Origin: JAFAXD01 sp035472475
Lineage (GTDB): Bacteria; Pseudomonadota; Alphaproteobacteria; Rhizobiales; Xanthobacteraceae
NCBI GenBank assembly: GCA_035472475.1
Contig: DATIPA010000003.1
Location: 1-13,854, forward strand
DNA length: 13,854 nt
Direction of reading: 5' to 3'
Both the position numbers and the translations under genes were made by a program. Positions 1-6,159 of this stretch are shown here, piece by piece (the stretch's first letter is position 1; every line of letters starts with the position of its first letter). The notes below the pieces were generated by a model. It worked only from the letters and a program-made list of their open reading frames with translations. It was not told the origin of the DNA and searched no databases.

Positions 1-179
1 CCTCGGCGCACAATCGCAACGACGGCGCCCGGTAGCTGGCCGCGCGCTACGTCGCCGTAGAGCATGGCAGCAATGCGCGCCAGCCGGGTCGGACTGAGTC
101 CGACATCTTCGGGAGCGGCGCGCGGCAGGGCACCGCCGGACAGAACGCCTCCAGCCAAAATCGGCTCCACCGCGCTCAT
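1..179 (-). CDS. Beta-lactamase-fold serine hydrolase, N-terminal part (cut by window edge)
   Basis: Reading leftward from the ATG at 179-177 gives 59 uninterrupted residues before the window ends, with the segment PEDVGLSPTRLARIAAML then GQLPGAVVAIVRR. This is the typical N-terminal pattern of class C beta-lactamase-related serine hydrolases and esterases (EstB/PBP4* type), where 'VGLS..RL.RI' precedes 'PGAVV.V.R.G' of the first strand. The catalytic S-x-x-K and Y-x-N motifs would lie outside the window, so activity cannot be judged. An in-frame stop at 227-225 with no ATG or GTG in between supports this start. The frame is too short inside the window to stand out by length alone. It is divergent from the transporter remnant at 395, across about 215 bp. 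Family assignment is from remembered pattern similarity. Confidence 0.75.
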   Translation of the reverse strand, partial: MSAVEPILAGGVLSGGALPRAAPEDVGLSPTRLARIAAMLYGDVARGQLPGAVVAIVRR

Positions 180-394
180 GTGCGCGGACCGAATTCGACC
201 CCGAGGGAACCGAACGAGGATGCGCTATCGACCATGGGTCATGGTATGCGGGCGGTGTCTGCCGTTCAACCTCACCGCTGCGCGAACAGCTTTACTCGTT
301 CCGGCGCGGACAGCAAACCGTGTAGTTCCCCGGCCTTTTGTGGCAATATCGATCGCATCGACCAAGACCGGGATCGTTGCGGGGCTAACAGATC

Positions 395-567
395 ATGACC
401 GTGAGCACGCACTCACCGCAAAGCTCGAAGATCGCGACGGTGTTTCGCGTCACGAGCGGCAATTTCCTCGAGATGTTCGACTTTTTTTTGTTTGGATTCT
501 ACGCGTCGCATTCCTGGTCTACCGGCGCGGTGAGGCTGACCGCGTTCTCGTGGCGGCCGCGGCCTGA
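395..567 (+). pseudogene. Internally deleted MFS (MHS-family, citrate/tricarballylate:H+ symporter-like) transporter
   Basis: From the ATG at 395 the frame reads 38 residues including RVTSGNFLEMFDFFLFGFYA, the N-terminus and first membrane helix of metabolite:H+ symporters of the CitA/TcuC type. After about position 508 that frame loses all resemblance. A different frame then reads VAFLVYRRGEADRVLVAAAA and stops at 565-567, which looks like the last helix end and cytoplasmic tail of the same family. A normal member is about 430 residues, so roughly 370 codons are missing and the ends are joined out of frame. The remnant ends 9 bp before the hydratase/lyase start, suggesting a former transporter-enzyme operon. 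The N-terminal match is strong. Assigning the C-terminal piece is an inference, and an assembly collapse could mimic it. Confidence 0.72.
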
Positions 568-576
568 TCGGGACCG

Positions 577-1410
577 ATGATGGCGCAGCGTACATACGAG
601 ACCGTGAAGGTCGAGCGCGAGGGCGGAATCGCCTGGGTGATCCTTAACCGGCCCGAGAAGCGCAACGCCATGAGCCCGCGGCTGCATGAGGACATGGTGC
701 AAGTCCTCAACGAGCTCGAGTATGACGAGGCGACGCGCGTCATGGTGCTCACCGGCGCCGGCGATGCATGGTGCGCGGGTCAGGATCTCAAGACGTTCTT
801 TCGCGAGCTCGACAACGATCCGGCCGGACAGGCGCGCGCCCACGCGGCGAGCCATTCGTGGCGCTGGCAGAAGTTGTTCACCTTCGCCAAGCCCACGATT
901 GCGATGGTCAACGGGTACTGCTTCGGCGGCGGCTTCACCCAGCTCATCGCCTGCGATTTTGCGATCGCGGCCGAAGACGCGACGTTCGGCTTGTCGGAAG
1001 TCAACTGGGGCATCCTTCCCGGGGGGTTCGTGAGCAAGGCCCTGACCGAGGTGCTGAACCTGCGGGACGCAGTCTGGTACGCGGTCACCGGTGACACATT
1101 CGATGGACGCGAAGCAGCGCGAATCCGGCTCGTCAACAAGGCGGTGCCGCGCGATCAGCTGCGCACGGAAGTGCTCGCGCTGGCGCACCGCCTGATGGCA
1201 CTCAATCCGGAGGCTGTTCGCGCCACCAAGCAGGCTGTCAAGCGCGTCTATCACATGACCGAGGAGCAGGCGCTCGACTATCTGGCCGCAAAGTCGCTCG
1301 AGTTACGCGTCACCGACAAGGAGCGCGGCCGCGATACCGCGCTCAATCAGTTTCTCGATCAGAAAATCTTTCGCCCGGGCCTCGAGCCCTACAAGCGCTC
1401 GACACCCTGA
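577..1410 (+). CDS. Enoyl-CoA hydratase/isomerase family, p-hydroxycinnamoyl-CoA hydratase/lyase (feruloyl-CoA hydratase-lyase) type
   Basis: A 277-residue crotonase-fold protein, the usual length of the hydratase-lyases that convert feruloyl- or coumaroyl-CoA to vanillin or 4-hydroxybenzaldehyde plus acetyl-CoA. Family signatures run end to end: NRPEKRNAMSP (25-34), AWCAGQDL (64-71), GYCFGGGFTQLIACD (113-127, second oxyanion-hole glycines), FGLSEVNWGI (137-146, catalytic Glu141), and the C-terminal GLEPYKR. Compared with the Pseudomonas enzyme as I remember it, Glu143 is kept (Glu141 here), but Tyr75 and Tyr239, which contact the phenol ring hydroxyl, appear as Phe74 and Ala237. The substrate may therefore not be a 4-hydroxycinnamate. 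A second ATG at 580 is equally well placed behind a weak GGGA. It follows the transporter remnant by 9 bp. No CoA ligase is directly adjacent; the nearest is on the opposite strand at 2276-3829. Confidence 0.88.
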   Translation: MMAQRTYETVKVEREGGIAWVILNRPEKRNAMSPRLHEDMVQVLNELEYDEATRVMVLTGAGDAWCAGQDLKTFFRELDNDPAGQARAHAASHSWRWQKLFTFAKPTIAMVNGYCFGGGFTQLIACDFAIAAEDATFGLSEVNWGILPGGFVSKALTEVLNLRDAVWYAVTGDTFDGREAARIRLVNKAVPRDQLRTEVLALAHRLMALNPEAVRATKQAVKRVYHMTEEQALDYLAAKSLELRVTDKERGRDTALNQFLDQKIFRPGLEPYKRSTP

Positions 1411-1432
1411 CAATCGGAGACTCGGCAGGCCG

Positions 1433-1482
1433 GCAGCGGTCCTGCCATGCGGCCTAGCCGCCGCAAGCCGGCAGGGCGCGCC
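1433..1482 (+). terminator. GC-rich inverted repeats after the hydratase/lyase gene (possible terminator)
   Basis: Shortly downstream of the stop codon there are nested inverted repeats. CCTGCC near 1440 pairs with GGCAGG near 1475, and the inner GCGGC-CTA-GCCGC forms a compact hairpin. No run of T follows, so this is a weak, structure-only call separating the hydratase/lyase unit from the PadR promoter. Confidence 0.3.
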
Positions 1483-1535
1483 CAATAAACTTTTCTCTCA
1501 ATAATTCAATATGTTAAACCTAGGAAACCAAAGAC

Positions 1536-1563
1536 TTGACAATTTTAAGATATATCTTAAGAT
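1536..1563 (+). promoter_or_regulatory. Promoter of the PadR-type regulator
   Basis: A perfect TTGACA at 1536-1541 is followed after 16 bp by TAAGAT at 1558-1563 (4 of 6 matches to TATAAT). The predicted transcription start, about 1570, falls next to the ATG at 1571, and no Shine-Dalgarno sequence precedes that ATG. The message may therefore be leaderless. The stretch is far more AT-rich than the flanking genes, as expected for a promoter. Confidence 0.55.
1545..1560. promoter_or_regulatory. Perfect 16-bp palindrome, likely PadR autoregulatory operator
   Basis: TTAAGATATATCTTAA is its own reverse complement. It overlaps a second palindrome, ATCTTAAGAT, at 1554-1563. Both lie in the spacer and -10 region of the promoter, directly before the gene for a dimeric winged-helix PadR protein. 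Binding here would block RNA polymerase. Autoregulation is known for PadR and YqjI-like repressors; that this exact site is bound is inference. Confidence 0.65.
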
Positions 1564-1570
1564 CTATCAT

Positions 1571-2221
1571 ATGAGACATCATTCAAGATATGCCCACTCC
1601 GACGACGAGCGATTTGTCCTCTGGATGGGCCGCCACCGCGGCGGACGCGGTTTTAAGGGCTTTCGGGCTGGCTGGTCAGGTGCCGGTGGATTCGGCCACG
1701 GCCATTTTCGAACCGGGCGCAAGCTTGGGTCCGACGATCTGCAACTCGTCATCCTGGCCCTGCTCGCCGACAGGCCGAGCCACGGGTACGAGCTGATCAA
1801 ACTCTTGGAGGAGCGCTCCGGCGGCTTCTACAGCCCAAGCCCGGGCATGGTGTATCCCGCCCTCACCTATCTGGAAGAGATCGGTTACGCGACGGTCGCA
1901 GCGGAAGGCGCCAAGAAGCTTTATCAGGTCACCGAGGAAGGTCGCAGCTACCTCGCGCAGAACCGCGCGGCGGTTGACGCCACCCTGGCCGAGCTCGAGC
2001 GCATCGGTCAAAAGATGGGTGACGTGCGCAGGGCGTTTGCCGGCGAAGATCAGCCGGGCGACGACGCGGCTGAGGGTTCGCGCCATCCCGACGGCTTGCG
2101 CCGCGCGCGGCGCGAACTCAGGCGGGCGCTCGACGACAAAGCGCATAGTTCTCCGGACGAAGCCAGCCGGATCGCCGACATTCTGCGGCGCGCGACTGCG
2201 GAAATCCTGCGCGGAAGGTAA
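1571..2221 (+). CDS. PadR family transcriptional regulator, YqjI-like, with His/Gly-rich N-terminus
   Basis: A 216-residue protein from the ATG at 1571. Residues 1-50 are rich in His, Gly and Arg (MRHHSRYAH, GRHRGGRG, GHGHF). This recalls the metal-binding extension of E. coli YqjI, a nickel-responsive PadR repressor next to a siderophore ferric reductase. Residues 55-125 form the PadR winged helix, with LQLVILALLADRPSHGYELI (57-76) and YSPSPGMVYPALTYLEE (87-103) as the recognition segment. The rest is a helical, charged dimerisation tail. An upstream in-frame ATG at 1511 would add 20 residues encoded by the promoter and palindrome, so it is rejected. There is no neighbouring ferric reductase, so the target besides itself is unknown. 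It converges with the acyl-CoA ligase gene. Metal sensing is inferred from the His content; the extension has fewer Cys/His residues than YqjI. Confidence 0.88.
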   Translation: MRHHSRYAHSDDERFVLWMGRHRGGRGFKGFRAGWSGAGGFGHGHFRTGRKLGSDDLQLVILALLADRPSHGYELIKLLEERSGGFYSPSPGMVYPALTYLEEIGYATVAAEGAKKLYQVTEEGRSYLAQNRAAVDATLAELERIGQKMGDVRRAFAGEDQPGDDAAEGSRHPDGLRRARRELRRALDDKAHSSPDEASRIADILRRATAEILRGR

Positions 2222-2236
2222 TGGCGGCACCGCCAT
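2221..2236. terminator. Hairpin between convergent PadR and acyl-CoA ligase genes
   Basis: ATGGCG-GCAC-CGCCAT forms a 6-bp perfect stem with a 4-nt loop starting at the last base of the PadR stop codon, in the 54-bp gap between convergent genes. It could terminate in both directions. There is no T tract, so confidence is low. Confidence 0.35.
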
Positions 2237-2275
2237 CACGGCCGCGGCGCTCTGATCGCGAGGTTCTGCTCGTTT

Positions 2276-3829
2276 CTATGAAACCTGCCGCTCGTGCCCT
2301 TGCCAATACTGGGCGCGCAACGCCTTCTTGTCGATCTTGCCGTTGAAGAGCCGCGGCAACGCATCCATGAAATCGACGCTGCGCGGCTTCTTGTAGCCCG
2401 CAATGCGCGCGCGGCAGTGCTCGATCAGATCGTGCGCGGTCGCGCCGGCGCCACCGTGCAGAACAACGCATGCCTTGACAGCCTCGCCCCACGTTGGATC
2501 CGGCACCGCGATCACCGCAACCTCGGCAACCGCCGGATGGTGGCGCAGCGCTTCCTCGACCTCCCAGGAATAAATGTTTTCGCCGCCTGAAATAATCATG
2601 TCCTTCATGCGATCGACAACGAACAAGAAACCGTCGTCGTCGAGATAGCCAAGATCCTGCGTGTGCATGAAACCGCCACGCAGCGCCTCGGCGCTGGCGG
2701 CTGGATTGTTCCAGTAGCCCTTCATCAAAGCAGGTGTCCGGATCAGCACTTCGCCGATCTCGCCCACGCCCGCTGCACTACCGTCCGGCCGCTCGATACG
2801 GAGTTGCGTGCCGACATAGGGCTGACCGGCGGAGGACAGCCGTCGACGCTCGACCTCGCTTCCGTCGATCTTGTGCTGATGGGCCTTGAGCACCGTGCCG
2901 CCAAGACATTCGGTCATGCCATAGACCTGGACAAAAATCGGGCCGAATGCCGCAATGGCGCGCCGCAACAGCGGCACCGGCATCGGCGCAGACGCGTAAT
3001 GCACGCAATTGAGCGAACTCACGTCGAAACGCGCGCGGTCCGGAACATCAAGAATGCGTTGGACCATGACGGGGGCGATGTGCATCGCCGTGATACGTTC
3101 CTGTTGGATGGTTTCGAGCACCGCCACCGGATCAAAGGCTCGATGCAGCACGATGGTGCCGCCCAGGAACATGAAGCCCATGGATTCAATGCGAGCGCCG
3201 ACGTGAAACAGCGGCATCACGATCAGTGCCTTGATCGGCTCGGCCGCGCCGCTTTCGAGCGCGAACGTCCGCGCCGCCTCCCACATGGCTCGGTGTTCGA
3301 ACATCACGCCTTTGGGGCGACCAGTCGTGCCGCTGGTGTAGATCAGATACGCAATGTCATCGGGCGATGCGCCCCGGTCGGGCTCCGCGTCGGAGACTGT
3401 AGCCAGCAGCGCCTCGTAATCCTCGGCGTTGGCGATCGCGCCGCCGATACATGCAAACAGCCGGATATTGGAAAATTTTGCGCGCACGGCGGCCGCCGCT
3501 TCCGCAAAGTCGGGCTCGAAGAAAAGCGCTGACGGCTGCGCATCGGCCCAGATGGTCAAAATTTCCGGCACGCTCAGGCGATGATTGATGTTCACCGTGA
3601 TGAAGCCGGCCACTTCCCCGGCACCAAACACCTCCAGCACCTCGCTCGAATTGCGCGCGAGGATCGCGACGCGCTCCTGGGAACGAACGCCGCGCGCGAA
3701 CAGCGCGTTCGCAACGCGATACACCCGGCGCGCGAACGCGCGATGGGTATAGCGTCGTCCTTCGAATATCAGACCTGGAGAATCACCAAAGAGCGAGGTG
3801 TTGCGCCGGATGATGTCGCCGACAATCAT
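2276..3829 (-). CDS. AMP-forming acyl-CoA synthetase (class I adenylate-forming ligase)
   Basis: A 517-residue enzyme, full length for the family, that activates a carboxylic acid to its CoA thioester using ATP. Visible motifs: the phosphate-binding loop YTSGTTGRPKG (164-174), YGMTE (303-307), the hinge DRMKDMIISGGENIY (406-420), and the catalytic lysine Lys498 within NGKIDK near the C-terminus. The set is complete, so it should be active. Substrate cannot be read with confidence; medium/long-chain fatty acids or aromatic acids such as hydroxycinnamates are both usual in this branch. The ATG at 3829-3827 has AGGG three bases upstream and a GGAG further back. It lies 48 bp downstream of the crotonase gene on the same strand, so the two are probably co-transcribed and act in succession on one CoA thioester. 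Confidence 0.92.
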   Translation of the reverse strand: MIVGDIIRRNTSLFGDSPGLIFEGRRYTHRAFARRVYRVANALFARGVRSQERVAILARNSSEVLEVFGAGEVAGFITVNINHRLSVPEILTIWADAQPSALFFEPDFAEAAAAVRAKFSNIRLFACIGGAIANAEDYEALLATVSDAEPDRGASPDDIAYLIYTSGTTGRPKGVMFEHRAMWEAARTFALESGAAEPIKALIVMPLFHVGARIESMGFMFLGGTIVLHRAFDPVAVLETIQQERITAMHIAPVMVQRILDVPDRARFDVSSLNCVHYASAPMPVPLLRRAIAAFGPIFVQVYGMTECLGGTVLKAHQHKIDGSEVERRRLSSAGQPYVGTQLRIERPDGSAAGVGEIGEVLIRTPALMKGYWNNPAASAEALRGGFMHTQDLGYLDDDGFLFVVDRMKDMIISGGENIYSWEVEEALRHHPAVAEVAVIAVPDPTWGEAVKACVVLHGGAGATAHDLIEHCRARIAGYKKPRSVDFMDALPRLFNGKIDKKALRAQYWQGHERQVS

Positions 3830-3877
3830 GAACCCTGCGCTCCGGCGGTCGCGACGTGGCGGAATTGGCGCTCCTGC

Positions 3878-4672
3878 TCAACGCTCATCCCCGGATCTGC
3901 CGGGTTTGACCAACGGCTTGGCGCGCTTCTCCACAAAATCTTTGACGCGCTCGTAGCCTTCAGTGCTTGCCACTGCCTGGCCGATCAGGCCTTCGATGAA
4001 AAGACCGTCGTCATGCGACATGTCGTTGACGCGCGGCAGGCACGAGCAGACCGCCCAGTTGGTGAGCGGCGCGTTCTGGGCGATGCGCGCTGCCAGCGAC
4101 TTCGCGCGATCGAGCGACTCGCCAGCCGGCACCACGTATTGGCACAGGTTTACCCGTTCGCCTTCCTCAGCCGTGAGTACGCGCCCGGTGAGCATCAGGT
4201 CCGCCATTCTCGCATAGCCCATCAGGCGCTGAATCCGGACGGATCCGCCGCCGCCAACGAAAATGCCGCGCTGTCCTTCCGGCAGGGCAAAAAAGGTCGT
4301 CTCGTCGGCAACTCGGACGTGGGCTGCCGCTGCCAGCTCGAGACCACCTCCGATGCAGGCTCCTTTCAATGCCGCCACAACCGGGATCTGGCCGCGTGCC
4401 ACGAGATCGAGGCTGCGGTTCCATCGCCCGCGTTTGCGCCGCGGGGCGCCGGGCTTCATCCAAGTCGAAGCTTCAGCCAGGTCGAGGCCGGCGGAGAAAT
4501 TCTCCCCGTGCCCAAAAATCACGCCCGCCTTGGCTTCTTCGTTCGCCCGAAACACGGCCTCGCGCAGCGCCGCCATGACGGCATCGTTGATGGCATTGCG
4601 CTTGTCGGCGCGATTCAAACCAATCACCGCAACATCATCGTCGAGTTCGTAAGTGATCAACTTTTCGGCCAT
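3878..4672 (-). CDS. Enoyl-CoA hydratase/isomerase family protein (crotonase)
   Basis: A 264-residue crotonase from the ATG at 4672-4670, preceded by GGAG at 9 nt. Oxyanion-hole segments are GHGENFSAGLDL (54-65) and GACIGGGLELA (104-114). Both glutamates used by true enoyl-CoA hydratases appear to be kept: Glu112 in GGGLELA and Glu132 in LPEGQRGIFVGGGG. Water addition to an enoyl-CoA is therefore plausible. A GTG at 4738 in the same frame, with AGAAGG upstream, would add 22 residues; the shorter form is preferred because family members begin just before the 'ITYELDDDVAVIGLNR' strand. It lies between the AhpD-like selenoprotein gene (252 bp upstream) and the acyl-CoA ligase (48 bp downstream), suggesting one catabolic transcript. 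It is a paralogue of the lyase at 577-1410 only at fold level. Substrate unknown. Confidence 0.88.
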   Translation of the reverse strand: MAEKLITYELDDDVAVIGLNRADKRNAINDAVMAALREAVFRANEEAKAGVIFGHGENFSAGLDLAEASTWMKPGAPRRKRGRWNRSLDLVARGQIPVVAALKGACIGGGLELAAAAHVRVADETTFFALPEGQRGIFVGGGGSVRIQRLMGYARMADLMLTGRVLTAEEGERVNLCQYVVPAGESLDRAKSLAARIAQNAPLTNWAVCSCLPRVNDMSHDDGLFIEGLIGQAVASTEGYERVKDFVEKRAKPLVKPGRSGDER

Positions 4673-4924
4673 TCCAAGTTTCTCCGCGAGCAATCCAACC
4701 TGCTGCGCTGCCGTGGCCGGATTGCCCTTGCCGGACACTACAACCTTCTGGAGATAGCCAGGAATTTGGTCCAGCCATCGCTAATGCGCGATATCTACGT
4801 CCCCGATCAGGACCACCGGGTCAAGTCCGCCGACTGTCCGTGGTTAGCGGCCAAAAGCAGGTGCGAGGGGGTTAGGATGGCCGCCACGCGCGTCAGTGAT
4901 GAGGTGCCCCCGACAGCGCAGCCG

Positions 4925-6088
4925 TCAAATCCTCTCGACGCTGGGGCGCTCGCGCGGATCGGCGATCTCACCGCGTTGCTCAGCGAACGCGTTGATCCCC
5001 AGTGCGGCGCGCACGTCGGCCGTGGAGGCAGCCTTGCCGTCCTCGATCGGGATGCCGGTCGCGTCCGCGACCCGATCGATGGCGTTGAACGTGGCGACGA
5101 TCGCAGCTGCGTCGACAAACGCGGCATCGCCCATCTGGTCGCGGATTGCCGCCTGGACTTCCTGCAGGCGCCGGTCATCGTCGCCGAGCACCGCCTCGGC
5201 GAATACGACCAGCAACGCCCCGTGCGGAATATTGCCGTCGCCCTTGGTCCCGGTCAGCAGGCTCAGATCGTAGCTCTCGCCTTTTGCTCTGCTGCTCTCA
5301 CGGAGCAAGGTTGCATGCGAGGTGGTTCAATAGAAACATTGGTTGAGGACCGAGACCCGTCCCGCAATCAGCTCGATCTGCGCATGGGTGATGGCGCGGT
5401 ACTCGTTGGCGAAATCACGCATCCATCGGCCCGGCAGATATTGCGTCTCGACCAGCTGAAACCAAGCGTAGGCCTCCTCCGGCACCAGGGAGAGTGCGCG
5501 GCGGATGTTGGCGAGCACGCCTCCCCAATAGGTCGCGAGCTTTTGTTCTTCCGGCGTTTCCAACTCGCCTTCGAGATCCTTCGGATGGATCATCGGAACC
5601 CAGGCTTCGCCGCGTTGGTGCGCGGTCCGCGGGCGGCGGCGGAGAGGTTCACCGGAAATCGGCGCAGGTAGCGCGTGAGGTAGGACGCCGAGCGCGCGGC
5701 AAAACGTGTCGATTGACACAACTGTTGCAACGACCCCGACGATTTCCACGTATTCGGTGTCGGGGGTACCCGAAGCAGTGACGCCGTCGAACCACGTCCG
5801 CGTAAGCCGGCCTGGATCGGTTACGATTCGGTGGATTTGTTCGACGACGCGCGCGGGAAGAACGCCGAGATTGTCATGCCCGCCGTCGACCCCGTAGGGC
5901 GAAAGCGCTTGTTTGCGCCGTAAGCACAGCGCGCATTGCGGCGCATGTCGGACTTCGGCAGCGATGGCGAGACGTGCAGCACCGGAAAACCAGGTGCCCG
6001 GGTGCGCGAGGCGGCTCCAGGCTTGTTGGTGCGCCGCCACGATATCCGCGCGCACCGCGAACGGCGGCTGAGCGTATGAAATTGTCAT
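4925..6088 (-). CDS. Predicted selenoprotein: two-domain AhpD/carboxymuconolactone decarboxylase-like protein with C-x-x-Sec centre
   Basis: One 387-residue frame runs from the ATG at 6088 to the stop at 4927-4925, broken only by an in-frame TGA at 5329-5327 (residue 254). Sequence on both sides is clearly one AhpD-like protein: RAITHAQIELIAGRVSVLNQ then CFY-[UGA]-TTSHATLLRESSRAKG. The UGA replaces the second Cys of the AhpD redox motif C-x-x-C-x-x-x-H (Cys251, Sec254, His258). A SECIS-like hairpin follows. The N-terminal half carries its own CALC (52-55) in a degenerate copy of the fold that lacks the following His. AhpD-type proteins reduce partners or peroxides by thiol exchange; here a selenol would be the attacking group. 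An earlier TTG at 6124 is rejected: it directly follows a stop codon and overlaps the likely promoter. Alternative: a Cys-to-stop mutation in a dying gene. Selenocysteine is favoured by the exact position and the hairpin. Confidence 0.82.
5292..5308 (-). promoter_or_regulatory. SECIS-like hairpin downstream of the in-frame UGA
   Basis: On the minus-strand mRNA, UUGCUC-CGUGA-GAGCAG forms five Watson-Crick pairs (UGCUC/GAGCA) plus a U-G pair. The 5-nt loop CGUGA occupies bases 25-29 after the UGA codon. Bacterial SECIS elements are short coding-region hairpins placed roughly 16-37 nt after UGA, with a G in the first two loop bases and often a GU. This one has G at loop position 2, then U. Its size resembles the upper SECIS minihelix of E. 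coli fdhF. SelB recognition is inferred. Confidence 0.68.
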
Positions 6089-6095
6089 GCCAACG

Positions 6096-6124
6096 AAACT
6101 AGGCGCGCCGGCAGCAGCGGTCAA
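6096..6124 (-). promoter_or_regulatory. Possible promoter of the selenoprotein gene
   Basis: On the minus strand TTGACC (6124-6119) is followed after exactly 17 bp by TAGTTT (6101-6096), placing a start site within a few bases of the ATG at 6088. The -10 match is poor and no Shine-Dalgarno sequence is visible, so the message would be nearly leaderless or the gene is read from further upstream with the DUF6894 gene. Confidence 0.3.
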
Positions 6125-6159
6125 TCATCCGCCGGCGCTCGCGTGCGATCGGTTTTGGC

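Noticed and set aside
64..567. A 167-codon open frame on the + strand as a complete gene
   Set aside because: Its first part overlaps the divergent serine hydrolase gene and has no family resemblance. Only its last 20 codons make sense, as the tail of the deleted transporter.
499..1254. A 251-codon open frame on the - strand
   Set aside because: Antisense to the hydratase/lyase, which has clear catalytic motifs; no recognisable domain in the shadow translation.
4673..4738. GTG start at 4738 for the crotonase gene
   Set aside because: It has a fair AGAAGG site but adds 22 residues not typical of the family; the ATG at 4672 gives the usual N-terminus. Not fully excluded.
4925..5308. A separate small AhpD-like gene starting at TTG 5308
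   Set aside because: It is in the same frame as the upstream part, the TTG has no good ribosome site, and it would lack the redox motif. Read-through at the UGA explains it better.
5309..5329. Frameshift as the cause of the split AhpD-like gene
   Set aside because: The distance between the two starts (6124 to 5308 = 816) is a multiple of three, and the residues between the two open stretches (TTSHAT) fit the family, so no shift is needed.
3581..5671. A 696-codon open frame on the + strand
   Set aside because: It lies antisense to the acyl-CoA ligase, crotonase and selenoprotein genes, all of which show strong family motifs. The translation is Arg/His-rich and unlike any family; it reflects high GC in the opposite frame.
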